A stretch of DNA of 64,000 nt from Pseudisothecium myosuroides (Eukaryota; Streptophyta; Bryopsida; Hypnales; Lembophyllaceae), in NCBI GenBank assembly GCA_951799445.1, contig OX637295.1, positions 17,856,001-17,920,000 on the forward strand. The letters are read 5' to 3'. Below, one piece after another: positions 1 to 12,110 of this stretch; positions within the stretch are counted from its first letter, which is position 1, and the number at the start of each line of letters is the position of its first letter. A model generated the notes under the pieces. It had not been told where the DNA came from, did not search any database, and saw nothing but the letters and a program-made list of their open reading frames with translations. The translations under genes and the position numbers were made by a program.

Positions 1-2470
1 TTCTACTACAATTTTTGTCCTACATTAAATTTCTTTCAAACTTTCTTTTCTTTCCCCCACTAATGACTACTTACAACTAGAACTCAACATAAAAGTGTAG
101 TCAATACTACTATTGTATCTTCCATAAAAATTGTCAATGACACTCATTTACTAGGAAGGGATCATGTTATTGAATGCTATCAATTGAACTTTAGGTTTAG
201 GTCCTTTTTACATGATTAATATGAATGATACAGAGATTGCTTTTTGATATCAACTTTACTTTAACTTGCATTGTTTGATTTAATGTACATGTCTTCACTG
301 TATGCACAATAATATTTTAAAATTATTTTTGCACTATCATAGAAGTATGAAACCATAGTATGAAATAGAATGCAAGAAATATTTTTGCACAATCATGGTA
401 GTATGAAATGGTAGTATGCAATGGTAGTATACAATGGTAGTATGAAATAGAATGTTCTCATTGTGGTTACAAACACAATGAGTGAAAAAAAATGTGCTTA
501 TCATGTCTAGTTATGGAGACACAAACAAAACTGAGCTTGTACACTTGAACTCAAATACGTACTACTATAATTGATGGAAAAACTAGAAAGCCACCTAAAG
601 CCAGCAACCGTCTACTATAGAAATTAGTAAAGTCAAACACCGTCTACAATAGAAACATCCAAAATTGTCAGTATTAAGCAATTCAGCATAGTAGAAGACA
701 CTTTTTCCTAAAAATAACATTTATGTAGTCTTAGCAAGTAAAATTTATGAATATTCCAAAAAAAATAGATTTTTTGGATGTGGTATGTAATTTCTATGAT
801 TTTTCAAAGTGCCAGCTCCCTAAACCACTGAAACTGTCACATAGGTGGATCCTAAATTGAAATTTGCAAAAATCCGTAGTTTATGAATCAAAGTTAAGTA
901 TATGTCTTTCAAATGCGTCAACAAATCAAAGAAAGTTAAGCATTTGTAGGATACATTGATGAAAGTCTAAGGACACATTTAATGATAATCTTGAGTACAA
1001 GAATGGGAACAAGATCGCTTTTGGGTGTTTCTATTTTACTTCAATTCAAAAACATCAACAATCAATCCTTAGGAGGAGGCCTTGTCCAAGCTACCTGAAG
1101 CTATTGGACAACATAACTTTGATCCATGGGCTGCAATGAATTTCAAAAAAATAAATTTGGGCATGTCACACAAACTCCAGTATAAATTTTAAAAAATAAT
1201 GTGCAAAATTCAAACCGTATAACCCTATCTAGAGTTTTAAAAAGAAAACAATGTTTGAAGTTCCCAAAAAATTCTAGTAGAATTACCTTTTTGGTGTTGA
1301 CACTATTTGTGTTTCCATTTTTAAATCAAAATCATTCATTACAGATATAAAGTTAAGAGTATTCACAATTGAAGTTAATTGCAAAATTTTACAACCTCAT
1401 AAGTTCTTACAGGTACTAAATATGGTGTATGATGCAAGCCAGGATGTCTAAATTTTTAACAATCTATGATTAGCTCATTTTCTAAGTTGCATGACAACCA
1501 CCTAAAGCCAGCCAACATCTACTACAGAAATTAGTAAAGTCTATAAAATTATTGAACACTTTGAATATGCCATTCACAAGGCAACAACATTTAATACTTT
1601 TGGCCAAAAAAAGAATAAAAAGGGGGGTATCCTAGGTCTAATTTTTTTCTAATTGGACCTATTTTTCTATACCCTATAGTAGTTTAAAGACATGTCATGA
1701 AATTTTTGTACCCTATAGTATAAAAAATCAAATTATAATTTTTATCTCAAATGTTTTTTAGGCACCCTATCATTTGTTCGCACGTAGTTTTCTACTGCTA
1801 CCGCTCACTACACCCCCCGAGCTCTCATTTTGATTTTTCTTCTAACAACTTTGGCCTAATTAGGATACAATATCTCCTTTGTTATATTTCCAAATTAAAA
1901 ATAAAATTGTTGTATCTTTCTAAGCTTGCAATCCTTGTACCTCAAAAATTGCACGTATGTGACACACTAACTTTTGGAGAAATTTGGATTTTAAGGCTAC
2001 TACTTTTTTTGAACAACTCTTTTTGATAATTTTAGTCAACTTTGATAATTACAACCTTGAGATTTTTTTCATCCGATTATAGGCCTATGATCCTAGGATG
2101 AAAGAGGTGACAACTGATCATGCAATGTTGCACAGTAGTATGAAATGTTTAGAATTTGTTTTCATTTCTTGGTCTGGTCCTATTGTAAAGCCACCTTTAT
2201 AGGGAAACTAGTACACCTTGTTATAAAATTTGCAACATTAAATATTGCAACAGATTTCTTCTTTGCACATTAAAACATGAATGAAAACTTGACCATCCTC
2301 ATGACATATTCTATAGTAGATGTCCTCAAAAAGGGCATTCCTGGAAGAATAAAAATAAAAAAACAAAAAAACAAAAAGCAAAAACAATAAATAACAAAAA
2401 ACAAAAAAGTCTCACGACAAGCTTACATAATTAGCCAAAGGTAGACACTAATTAGAAATTAGTCGCTAAA
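1..2470. other. AT-rich intergenic stretch, no gene seen
   Basis: No convincing coding exon is visible on either strand; the longest open stretches are AT-driven. Two local repeats stand out. A 14-bp motif of the form ATGGTAGTATGAAA recurs about four times at roughly 393-447. A ~45-bp sequence beginning CCACCTAAAGCCAGC occurs at about 593-635 and again, imperfectly, at about 1500-1543. I see no terminal inverted repeats that would delimit a mobile element. Confidence 0.6.
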
Positions 2471-2479
2471 TTATTATAC

Positions 2480-2797
2480 ATGATTACAGTAATGCATCAG
2501 CTGGTTTCGTCTCCAACAGTGGCGTCGCCAATTGCTCGATTGTCGTCTGTCTCCGAACTCGGTCTCCGTCTCGCCCCCATCGCCAATTCCTTGCTCATTC
2601 CTGACAATCACCAAGTTGCATTGCCTCTTTTGCAGCTTGCAATTTCCAAACCTTTTTGTGGGTTTATGTTTGTGGAAACGCTGCATTGTTTGAGCGTAGT
2701 AATGTACGACATGAAGAAGAGGACTGTGTGGGGGGGTGCTTCTCCAATTTTGTCCATGCCAATGTTAGCATTGGTGGGTGTTAATTACAGTTTCTGA
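2480..2797 (+). other. Possible 5' exon / leader of the DP-like gene
   Basis: This is a GC-richer island of 105 open codons beginning at ATG 2480, rich in Ser, Val, Ala and Leu in the first part, within AT-rich surroundings. It sits about 0.7 kb ahead of the first supported DP-like exon and shares its strand. I recognise no domain. It could be a 5' untranslated exon, an alternative N-terminus, or chance. An antisense frame (2474-2686) is also open, which weakens the coding case. Confidence 0.25.
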
Positions 2798-2819
2798 AAT
2801 CGGAGGTTCCTAAGTCTAA

Positions 2820-3445
2820 AGGATCGAGTCGCCTCCATGAGATTGTAGCAGTTTGGAGAACGTCATTTGGGGGCTTTCTTTGGAGCAGCTAGCGCATGTA
2901 CTATTCTTCACTGATTCTGGTGATGGAAAATTTGGCCCTGTCTGAATTGTATATTCCACAATTGAATTGGACTCTAAACCCTTAACTGGAGTGTAATGCC
3001 AGTGAATGGAAGTGCCTCTTTCAGGCATACACATGAGTTAGTAGCAGTTTTGAGAAGTTTTTTGGGGGCTTTCTTTGGATTAACAACTGTGCTGTTCTTC
3101 ACTGTTTAAAATTTGACTCAATCTGAATTATATATCTCACCATTTAATCAATTGAAATAGTCATTTGCAATCAATGAAGGCATTGGTCCTTGAGGCCTTA
3201 TACTGAAGTGTCACGATCTTGATCGGAAGTGGCTCTTACATGCATACATTTGAGTTTGTAGCAGTTTAGAGAAGGTCATTTGGGGACTTTCTTTGGACTA
3301 ACACATCTGCTGTTCTTCACTGGTTCTGGTAATGTCAAATTTGGCCCTGTCTGAATTTCCATATCCCCCATTTGAATTGGACCCTAAACCCTAAACTAAA
3401 GTGTAACGCCCATGAACGGAATTGTCTCTTTCAGGCATAGACGAA
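2820..3445. repeat. Degenerate tandem triplication (~205-bp unit) in front of the DP-like exon
   Basis: Three imperfect units each contain TAGCAGTTT followed by a GGGGACTTTCTTTGGA-like core (near 2845, 3044 and 3258). Each then has a 'GCTGTTCTTCACTG' box, a TCTGAAT-rich stretch and a terminal CTCTTTCAGGCATA-type motif. The last motif is the apparent 3' splice site (AG at 3433-3434) of the first DP-like coding exon, so the splice-acceptor context itself is repeated. Confidence 0.7.
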
Positions 3446-3461
3446 GAGAACTCTCGTGAAG

Positions 3462-6400
3462 ATGGTTTTGGACGATGACACAATGTCTGCAAAAGAGGAG
3501 TTCAACATGGAAGAGGCAAAAGGAGACTCTGCTTCTGCAGCCCGGACGTTGTTGATGCTTAGCCCAGGCACAGTTAGTCGCCGCATTAGGGCAAACCCCC
3601 TGAAACATGTAGCCCATCTCCTCCGTCAGAAACTGGTGGCTGCTCATGGCGCTCCCTGCAATATGCTCCAGGTACAAGGATGGGCTCTAATCACTTCCCT
3701 GTTGTGTCAATTGTTGCGTCTTCTTAATTGGCGAAAATGCTACGTGATGCTGAGGTAGAGGATAGTATATAAGCATGTACTAGGAGTGTATCACTCAATA
3801 GACCTCACTGGAGAGATCACCCAAGGGACTATTAGAGCCGAACTCTCTGGAGATCAATAGTTTTTCTCCACGTATGGTAATTTCTTATGGAATCACTCAA
3901 ATGTGGGAGGTTGTAGACCACTATTTAGGGGTAGTAGATGACCCTGTTTCCATTCAAATATCAGTGACCATGGACTAATTTAGCCAAGTCATGATTTCTT
4001 TCACACAATGGTTGGTCATTAAAGGCCAACCAAGTCGATTGGAAGAGATGAGTTGGTGTCGGTCAATAAATGGGAAACTGGATCAGTGTTCTAATGAATT
4101 CAGTATTTTCTACCTTAATTAAGCATAATTAGTGTGATATAGAATCTGTCGGTCGAATTGAAGATGTGAATTATGGACTGTCGTTTCAGGTGGCGTTGGA
4201 GCTTCACTCTCAAGCACAAGTACGATAAGCCCTCAGTCTTCTTTGTTGTTCTTGGCATAAGAATTCTGGTGGTGGTGTTCTTGTGTGTTAGCTTGCAGGT
4301 GATTGAGAATCATTTGAATTCTCTGTTAGAGGTATCAACAACCGTAGTAATTTTTCGAATAATACCTACTTATGCCAGATTTCCAAGACACATACGTGTA
4401 AGCGTATAGTTCTCAGTTCTCTCTTCAACAATAGTCCCCAGCTGAAAGTGCAGCATGCATTAAAAAAAAATCTGGTGTTTAAAAGTGCCGAATTACCATG
4501 GATTTTTGTTTTTCTAGGAGTGTCGTCACTCCTTGTTATTGATGTTTGGAATCTGCTGAGTAGACATGCTAGCGTCCCAGCTGATTTTTCAGACATATTG
4601 TAATGCCAAAGGGGTCCTGATGATGTGTATGCTGCAGGATAAGAAAAATACAACTCTGCGGAGAATATATGATGTGGTGAATGTTTGTGAAGGAGCAGGT
4701 ACAGCTTGTATTGCAATTTTATGTTAACCACGGCCTTTTTTTAATTTGAAAGGGGACGACTATTGTCCCTGATCTTCGTGACAAGCCTCGTCATATGCTG
4801 CTGGAACGATATACATTCCATCGTTTCCAACAAACCCCACATTTTTTAGTGTCCCCCATTTCTAATGATGCTATTTCGATGACATTCAGTTAGCTTTTAA
4901 AATTTCATCCTCGGGTTGGTTTGCCATTAGGAGTACTTGCTCGTACTGGGCCTAAGTTCCCAGAATTGAAGGAAAAAACGGCTTCAGATCAGACCCTGCT
5001 TCAAAGATATTTCCCCTTCCGGCGAACAGGAAAGAGGACTCTTAGGGGGGGATCCGCCATCCAGTAAGTCTGGTTGCTGCGGTAGACCATAAACCCCACC
5101 TAGATGCTCTTATAAAAATCTGGTCCTGTGAGAGTCAAACAAACCTGAAGGCTCCTTTCGGTAGAAACTCCATGTTTATTCCTCAGGAAATATTTCCAGC
5201 TTTTTGAAGACTTTTCCCTGTTAGTCCAAATTCTAAGGATCCTTATTGATGATGCCTTTGGAATTGCTTCCTTTCCCTAAAATGTGTAGTTTAGGTTTCG
5301 GCTAGCCGCCCTTCTGCTTCATCGGTTGACCCATTGTTCATCATTCTTGCAGCTTTGTCCCATTCTGATATCCTGTGCAGGAGGCACATGTCAAGCGCGG
5401 TTACTGATCTTTTTGAGGGTTTTGGCAGATGGGTGGGTGGCTCGTCTGATGATGTAGTTGGCGAAAATAGCGAATCCCCTTGCAAGAACCAGAAGCATGT
5501 GCTTGAGGTTTGTTTTCCCGTCGATAGGAGAAAACCATATTTTGCAGCGACTTTGTCGAATGTCCCGGAATTCTTCATGTCTGGATCAGACATGAAGGTT
5601 TGCTTTTTGTTCTTTATGCAGATGGAGAAGGGACAAACTGTTGACAGGATACTTCAAAAGAGGAGACTCTGTGATACCCTGAGTAAGCAGGTACGCTTCT
5701 TGCTTTCTTCTATCTGAAACTGAAGCATCTGCAGACATGATTTGGGATCAAGAATCTGAATGCCTATCAAATATGATAATTCTAACGCTGGCGAACAATG
5801 AGATGCTGTGGAGTGAATCAAATGTGCGGCAGAAAGATTCCATTCCCCAGTATGTTGTATTTCACTGCACTATTTCAACCAATCCCGTAGTGGCATTCTA
5901 TCCGTGTTAGAAATGACTAACTGTTCTTTAGAAGTTGTCTAATGGCGATGCAATTGACAGGGTTTACGGCAGCTAGGTTTGCTAGATTTATTATATGGTT
6001 TTCTCGATTAGTGGACTTCACATTACTATATGACCTGCACGTCTTATTGCTGGTCAGCTCTCTTAGATTTCCTTGTATAGTTTCCCCTAGAGCACTACTG
6101 GGTGATAGAGTTAGACATGTAGACAGGAAGCATGGTGGAACATCATTCAGACTACTTGATTGAAAGGGGAAAATATTTTTGTATTTGTGCCTTTCAGGTG
6201 GCGATTTTGCAAAAACTTGTGGAAGAGAACCAAGAAAATAGCGAAACTTCAGGTGACCTCGGTGACATTTTCTCAGAGCTGTCGTCACTGCACTCACTGG
6301 AAGGCTATTGTGATATGGACTACTTAATATGCGATTCCTTTGTGGACCAACAACGGCCTTTCACACGGTTGCATTTACCATTTGTGATGCTGGCAACTAA

Positions 6401-7074
6401 TCCAGACGCGTAAGCCCCTCTCAGAGCACTCCTGAATTCATCTTGTCTGTTGATCCAATGTGCATTCAGTTAATTTAGGTTCAAACCTCATTCTACATCA
6501 CTGGTGGATTTTCAAGTAATACTGTTCTTTAAGAACAAGTCCCTACTATTAGTAAAGTGGACATAGGTATATTGTCTCTACTCCCAAGGGAAGAGACTAA
6601 GCAATGGTTCAAAAATTCAATGAAGTTCTAGTATTCAATGCGACATGTAACTAACAACAAAAATAGCATGTTAGGTTCCATCATTCTAAAGATTTTTTTT
6701 TTTTTTTTTTCTGTTTTATGAAGTTGTGACTTTTGGAGACATGTTTTTGGATTATACTGACTGAGGATTATATTGTGAATTCTATGGAAAGTGACATGAA
6801 ACCATGCTATTCTATGTAGGTTCGAGGCCCTTGCGATCAGCCTCTTGTTGATGTCTATCTGTTACCTTATTCTGCCATCTTAATGAGCTCTTGGTGGACT
6901 CTTGGCTGCAGCAACGTGGATATCTGCATGACTGGCGACCCCCCCTATCAGGTGCATCTGCAGCTGGATCAAAGCTACTGCTTGATTGATCACATTCAAA
7001 TGATCAAAATGTTACCTGAAGGACGAACTGACAAGCATCCCCAGCAGCATCCAGAGCCTTCCTTCGGAGCCTGA
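3462..7074 (+). CDS. Divergent DP/E2F-family winged-helix transcription factor (multi-exon, model partial)
   Basis: Exons chain in phase from the second block on: 4299-4331, 4638-4698, 4931-5063, 5381-5690, 6198-6409 and 6912-7074 (stop TGA). All are flanked by AG/GT. A probable first coding exon is 3462-3671 (ATG 3462, in-frame TAG just upstream at 3438). Exons 4299-4331 and 4638-4698 encode VIENHLNSLLE then DKKNTTLRRIYDVVNV, matching the DP/E2F DNA-binding winged helix (compare RRRVYDALNV in DP). A basic coiled-coil follows (QKRRLCDTLSKQ, then VAILQKLVEENQE). The end (LHLPFVMLATNPDA joined to NVDICMTGD) aligns with the conserved C-terminal DP segment LPFILVQTxPxAxVEVEI. DP proteins pair with E2F at cell-cycle promoters in the nucleus. 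The region 4190-4298 (WSFTLKHKYDK) resembles the DP strand FSMKVCEKVE, but its splicing to 3671 is unresolved. The link after VNV is unlike canonical DP. It could be a fast-evolving copy or an early pseudogene. Confidence 0.6.
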
Positions 7075-7609
7075 GCGGTCTGTGACTTAGAGGATGTTTG
7101 TGGCTATGAGTGTTTTCTGAGGTGGCACTTCCTTAGGATGGCCCCCTCCAAAACACTCGTGGATATCATTTTGGTGAACTGCGATTTGATTTTTTGGGTG
7201 CAATGTGGGCAAAGAATAAACAGCTAGTCTCCGAGCGGTTTAGTATAAGCAAAGAGCTAGACAGTCTTGGATTCTAAGCATTTATGACCCTCTGGGATTT
7301 ATGCAAAGGAAATGAACTTCGAATTCATGGCCAGGCGTGGCGTAGAGGGTCCTAAATGCATTCATTTGGGAGGTGGAAAGTAGGGTTAGAGACCTTCAAG
7401 AATCCAGACATACCGAGTTGGATAGTGCAGTAATTCTGTGACTTGGAATCGCTAGCTCATTTGGTGCTGATTGTAGGTTCAACTGATCAGCAATAAATAG
7501 CCTGCAGGAGCGATGGCATCCTTGAGGCTGGTCTTTTAGTCAAGTCGGTGAGTTTATGCGGTTTGCTGTTAATTCCGTGGTCCTGTCTGAGTTGAATCGT
7601 TTGCTGTAG

Positions 7610-8991
7610 ACATGAGCTGTTTTGAAAGAGTCGTCCTTGCTGAAAGAGTCGTCCTTGAAGGGAAGCCAAGGTTCATGCGACTTTGAGAATGAACCTGTCA
7701 GCCTCCCCTGTTCCCAGCCTCATCAACGGATCTAATAATCACGAAACAGCAACCAATGAGAGTCAAGTAACAAAGGAAGTCAACAAAGCAGCAAATGCGT
7801 GCAGCACAGGGAACCCATCCCTGGCCACGTGGTTCCATCACTCCAGTCGCCAGTGATTCCGCTGTTTCCGCCTGACAGAGGGGCTGATTCTGATTCCTGA
7901 TTCCTGCATGAGTGCCCTGCTTCGTCATTACCGTGCTCCAGTGGGCAACGTATTTTCCTGGCCTACCCTTCCGTCGGCATCTTATTGCAAAGGGTTTGAT
8001 CCACAAAGCTGCTACTCTCTGTTCTCTGGTTTTGATCTTTCCTCTTCCCTCCTCGTCGGAGACTCCACGGAGAGATCTCCACTGGGAGCTGCTTCATTGG
8101 CTGCGGGGGAATTCGTTGGAAGCGCCGTCGAGTTGCGTTGCCGGCTGTACTATTCTTTGTTCAGTGCTGGTTTGGTATTTCGACAGTGAATTGTCGGTAA
8201 GCTGGAGTGATCGGGTGGCTAGCCTTCTTTGCTGGGCGATTGCGGTGCGCGTGTGAAGGAGACGTCGAGCGCCACTTGTACTGCATTTTCGGATTCGGTT
8301 GATTGAGTCGAAAGTAACAAGCTTCATCTCGATTGCCCACCAACGGAGCTTCTTCTGAGAGATTGATAGGGGCACTGAGTAAGAGCTGCTTCGCTTGTAA
8401 CGGGAGACTCGGTTGGAAGCGTCGAAGTAAGGTGCGCGCTTGGCTGGGCGATTGGGGTTCTTGTGAAGGAGACGTCGAGGCCCACTGACATCGCATCTTC
8501 AGGTAAAGTGCCCAATCACTTGTTTCTGGGGGTGGTGTGGCTTCCTGTTCTGTCTTTCCTTTACCCGACTGAGAAACTCATTCGACTCGCCTGGTATCTT
8601 GACAGCTTGTTGTGAAATTCCTCAATTGGTTTTGGGGTTCAATTTCACGAATGAGTATGATAGCTCTACTTTCTAGGGCTTCGATTTAGTGGGATGCTTT
8701 AATGCCAGCTGGTTTCCTTGTCTGCACTTGCAGGTGTAGGCGGATGCATTGGGATTTTGTTTAGGTTTTGATCATTGTTGACATGGCTCTCAAGTTTCAC
8801 AGAAGTTCCAGTATACATTCTTTTCTCACAATCCACGCTTTTGTGAATGCAGCTCTATTGAAAGCCTAATCTCTCAACTTTGTTGAATCAACAGAGAAGA
8901 ACGCTTATAGCACAAGCGCATTGTTGTGTATATGGGACCTCATACTCAAGCATAGGAAACTTGTTGTTGGAAGAGTTGGGTTGAAGCTTGT
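7610..8991 (+). promoter_or_regulatory. Kinase A upstream region / 5' UTR with intron (unit A)
   Basis: This is near-collinear with 30350-31593 in front of kinase B, starting with a repeated GAGTCGTCCTTG motif. No reading frame is conserved in both copies. A donor-like CAGGTAAAGTG at 8501-8511 and an acceptor-like AACAG at 8889-8893 are also conserved in unit B (31111-31121 and about 31492). This suggests a 5' UTR intron just before the start codon. The open frames here on both strands differ between the copies and are treated as non-coding. Confidence 0.5.
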
Positions 8992-9189
8992 ATGTACCCT
9001 TGCACAATGGGTGAATCAAGTGGCTCAAGCAATCGGAAGACACTTGTGATTCAAACCCAGCCCAGCCTTGCTTCATATTTACCACCATCTTGTTTGGATC
9101 CTAGCGGGAGCTCTACAGGGCAAACAAGTCATGTCACTAGTATTGAGGAAATTATTGAAAAGTCCAAGTCTCATTGGAGCAAATTGTAA
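8992..9189 (+). pseudogene. Detached N-terminal segment of kinase A
   Basis: ATG 8992 opens 65 codons (start MYPCTMGESSGSSN, end SIEEIIEKSKSHW) that match the N-terminus of kinase B nearly residue for residue. The frame ends at TAA 9187-9189, and the same frame continues open into the kinase domain right after it. The stop replaces a glycine codon and differs from it by two bases. A splice reading is possible because TTGTAAGAC resembles a donor, but no acceptor at a realistic distance keeps the alignment. Confidence 0.7.
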
Positions 9190-9228
9190 GACTTTGATTC
9201 TAACAATGAAGTGGTAGAAGTGAGCAAC

Positions 9229-10278
9229 ATGGAGCTTTTCAAGACCTTGCAAGTGCATCCTGCTTGGGGTAGTTTCTTCATGACCTTTGGCAAAGGTGAA
9301 GGTAGTTCTGGTGAATTGGTGATGGGTGAGAAGTTTGCCGAGGGTGGGCAAGCTGAGATCTATGAAGTGCAAGTAAAGTGGTATAATCCTAAAGCCCGGG
9401 AAGATGATCTAAAGGAATCTTTTGAATATGTTTTGAAGGTGTTCAAGAAGGGGACTTTCTTGTGCCATTTGCAATCACAGTGGTTGCAAGGAATGTTGCA
9501 ATTCCAAGCAGACCTATTCAAACGCACCAAGCTTGGATTGCCTTTGGGAATAAGATTCCTTTGTGATGTGGTTTGTGGAACCTTGTTGGAAGATGGGAGG
9601 TTCGCTTTTCTAATGGTCAAAGAAAAAGAAGATCTACTGAATATGATAAACCATCTAATGTTGACGAGGTCAAACAATGAAGGCCCATTTTCATATGAAG
9701 AGGCTGTGGAAGCCATGTATGATGTTGCATTTGGGATGAATCAACTGCACGATCGTGGCATTATTCACAGGGACATCAAAGCTTCTAATGTACTTGTTGA
9801 CAACAATATGGTTTGCTACATAGCGGACTTTGAATGTTCTGTTGGAATTGTGGGGACAAGGTTCTTTAGAGCCCCTAAAATATTGGAAGCTTGCAAATAT
9901 CGAAATGTGAGTACGAAGGTAGAGTTATTCACAAAAGCACCGGATATTTACAGTTATGGAATGACTTGCTATGAGATCTTGATAGGCAAACTTCCATTTG
10001 AAGGTCACTTGTGGAATGACTATGACCTTGTGCTCCAAGGGCAAAGGCTAGAGTTGCTGAATTATGTTGATGGTTGGATTTGGCAATTATTGAATAGGTG
10101 TTGGCAATCAAACCCAAGTGCTTGTCCAACTTCTCAAGAAATATTGAAAATACTTCGAGCAAATTCAACATGTAGAATTTGGGACTTACAAATTCGAAAA
10201 CATGAAGTGAAATTTGGATTTAGAAAAGCTTTGGATTATAGCTATTCAAAGATTGTAGAAATGTGGAGATCATTGTGA
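9229..10278 (+). CDS. TKL-type protein kinase, copy A (N-terminal stop, atypical DFE motif)
   Basis: The model starts at ATG 9229 and gives 349 residues covering a whole kinase fold. It has a glycine-loop-like GEKFAEGGQAEIYE (33-46), the subdomain II lysine at 70 in YVLKVFKKG, HRDIKASN (180-187), DFE in place of DFG (200-202), a very short activation segment, RAPKILE in place of APE (214-220), and a subdomain IX SYGMTCYEI. Upstream, 8992-9186 is open from ATG 8992 and aligns with the N-terminus of kinase B, but TAA at 9187-9189 breaks the frame where B reads GGA. The gene may therefore make only an N-terminally shortened protein, or be a recent pseudogene. The retained lysine, HRD and DFE aspartate would permit activity. 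The loss of APE glutamate and DFG glycine argues for altered function. It probably acts in the cytoplasm; the substrate is unknown. Confidence 0.7.
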   Translation: MELFKTLQVHPAWGSFFMTFGKGEGSSGELVMGEKFAEGGQAEIYEVQVKWYNPKAREDDLKESFEYVLKVFKKGTFLCHLQSQWLQGMLQFQADLFKRTKLGLPLGIRFLCDVVCGTLLEDGRFAFLMVKEKEDLLNMINHLMLTRSNNEGPFSYEEAVEAMYDVAFGMNQLHDRGIIHRDIKASNVLVDNNMVCYIADFECSVGIVGTRFFRAPKILEACKYRNVSTKVELFTKAPDIYSYGMTCYEILIGKLPFEGHLWNDYDLVLQGQRLELLNYVDGWIWQLLNRCWQSNPSACPTSQEILKILRANSTCRIWDLQIRKHEVKFGFRKALDYSYSKIVEMWRSL

Positions 10279-11860
10279 TTGAAGTTGAGGTTGCCAAAAC
10301 TAAAGAGACTTATTTTTTGTAAGAAATGCCATGAATGTTGATATGTTCCCTAGAAAATTAGATATGGAGGGAAAATCATTCTATGAGGGGAAATAGTTTT
10401 CATTCTATTTTCAAATGCTTGCAAATTTAGGGCTTGAATTTGGAAATATGTGTTGGAAATTACAAGATCTCATTTAGATATGTCTAGTATCTTGTGATAC
10501 TTTTGTAAGTTTTTTACAAATTTAGCAACATGTAGGACGTGGAATTTCCTTTTATCACAAATATGAGATAGAATTAGGAATTAGAAAAGTTGTGGATAGA
10601 AGTTCAATGTGGATAGATGCGTGGAGATCATTGAAATTGAAGATGTAAATACTAATGATCTTTAGATTATATGGAAAGTGGTATAATGTGGTTATCCAAA
10701 GTTTCCTATAAGTTAGTTACCATTGGATTTGAAGCATTGCCTTTGCTCGCACCAATTGAGATTTGGACGTGGTCTATTTGACATCTGATATTTTTGAATG
10801 ATTTGGTTGAATTAGACTTAAGGATGAGTTTTGACTTGGGGGCTTCATTTCCCTGTAATGCTTAGATGGCAATTTGATTCTACTATTTGTTGTACCCAAT
10901 GACCTTGGAGTTAGGGAGGTTCTTATTGATTGTGACCTTGAGACCAATTGGCTCTTTGATTTTTTTTGTGTATTTGAGATATTGGGATGTAGAACTGGCA
11001 TAGTAATATAGGTGAAAAGCTTTCTGACGCAAGAATTGTTTTTTTACAATTATTTTGGAGAGTGACATGGAGAGATTGAATATAGGCGTAAGCTATTTAT
11101 ATTCTTTTGGTCCCATTGGTTATATGCTTGTTAGAAATGGGCCTTATCTATTTGGGAAATGGAAAAAACATTCTTGTGGTTTTCTATTTTAAAATGGTAT
11201 AGGTGAACCTCTCTTAGTGCATAGTGCCGGGACTACAATATGCACTTAGAGAAGTTTTATGAACTAAGAAAGGTGCAATAATGACCAGTGGCTAACATGG
11301 CCTCTAACTACGGGGCCTCCAACTACTTTTTAGAAATAAATGCTTCAAAGTACGAACTCTCGTACTGCATATTATGCAGTAATAGAGGTTCTTCTATATT
11401 TGTATGTTATGTGGGTCTTGTTGTTATGTTTTAAAGAGAGTTTGTGATGTAAAATATATGCATAAGGATACTTTATCAATAGGTTATGAACTACTATTGC
11501 TTGAAGTCATTTAGTAGGATTTTGGTGAGGAATCTAGAAGGGATCTATTATGCCCCTAAATGACACTTACTTCCTCCCAGCTCTCCAAAGTGCCAATTGT
11601 CATTATTTTAGTATTAGGTATCCTTATTTGGTTTAAGCATTGAGAATTCAAGACCATGCTAATCATAAAACATTGCTAGATTTTCTCAAATATAAAAAAA
11701 ATGATGTAACAATAAAGTTGATTAAATATTTTGAAAAATCACTTTAATTTTAGTACTTATTTGTTAATGAATTAACTATAAAAAAAACAATTGTTTCCTT
11801 TGTGAATGTAATAGGGTCATTAGCCAAATGAATGACTAAATCTTTGTTAGTTTTAGCATA
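10279..11860. other. Kinase A 3' region and AT-rich spacer
   Basis: The first ~300 bp still align with the sequence after kinase B (to about 33180), so they are probably 3' UTR and flank. The rest is AT-rich with no supported gene. Confidence 0.5.
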
Positions 11861-11869
11861 TCTATGCAG

Positions 11870-12110
11870 TTTATGCATATGAACCCTGGAACATCATGTA
11901 GGACAAATAATAGTGTATGACAAATAACTTTCATGGTTCTTGCAGAAACAAAATGTGCACATGTTTGTCTAGTAATTGAACCTTTGATCCTTTCAGGGTA
12001 AATTAGCCTGAGCTTTGAGGGGATCACCACTATTAGTGCATATGCATTTTTCTTTGCTGCTAAAAGACACTTAAGAATTTAACGGACTGAAGAAGCTTAA
12101 CTTTTTAGCT
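11870..12110 (-). repeat. Extra copy of the CTL gene 3'-flank fragment
   Basis: The segment containing CCTTTCAGGGTAAA and GAGCTTTGAGGGGATC recurs at about 13740-13915 and 36370-36520, where it lies just downstream of the CTL stop codons. The upstream part (AACATCATGTAGGACAAA, TTCATGGTTCTTG) recurs near 13310-13365 and 36305-36365. This copy therefore marks an older, additional duplicate of the transporter locus. It has no adjoining recognisable CTL exon. Confidence 0.6.

Noticed and set aside
9187..9218. Very short intron in kinase A that would skip the TAA
   Set aside because: GTAAGACTTTG resembles a donor and TTCTAAC a branch point, but the only nearby acceptors leave 26-32 nt, well below plausible plant intron length.
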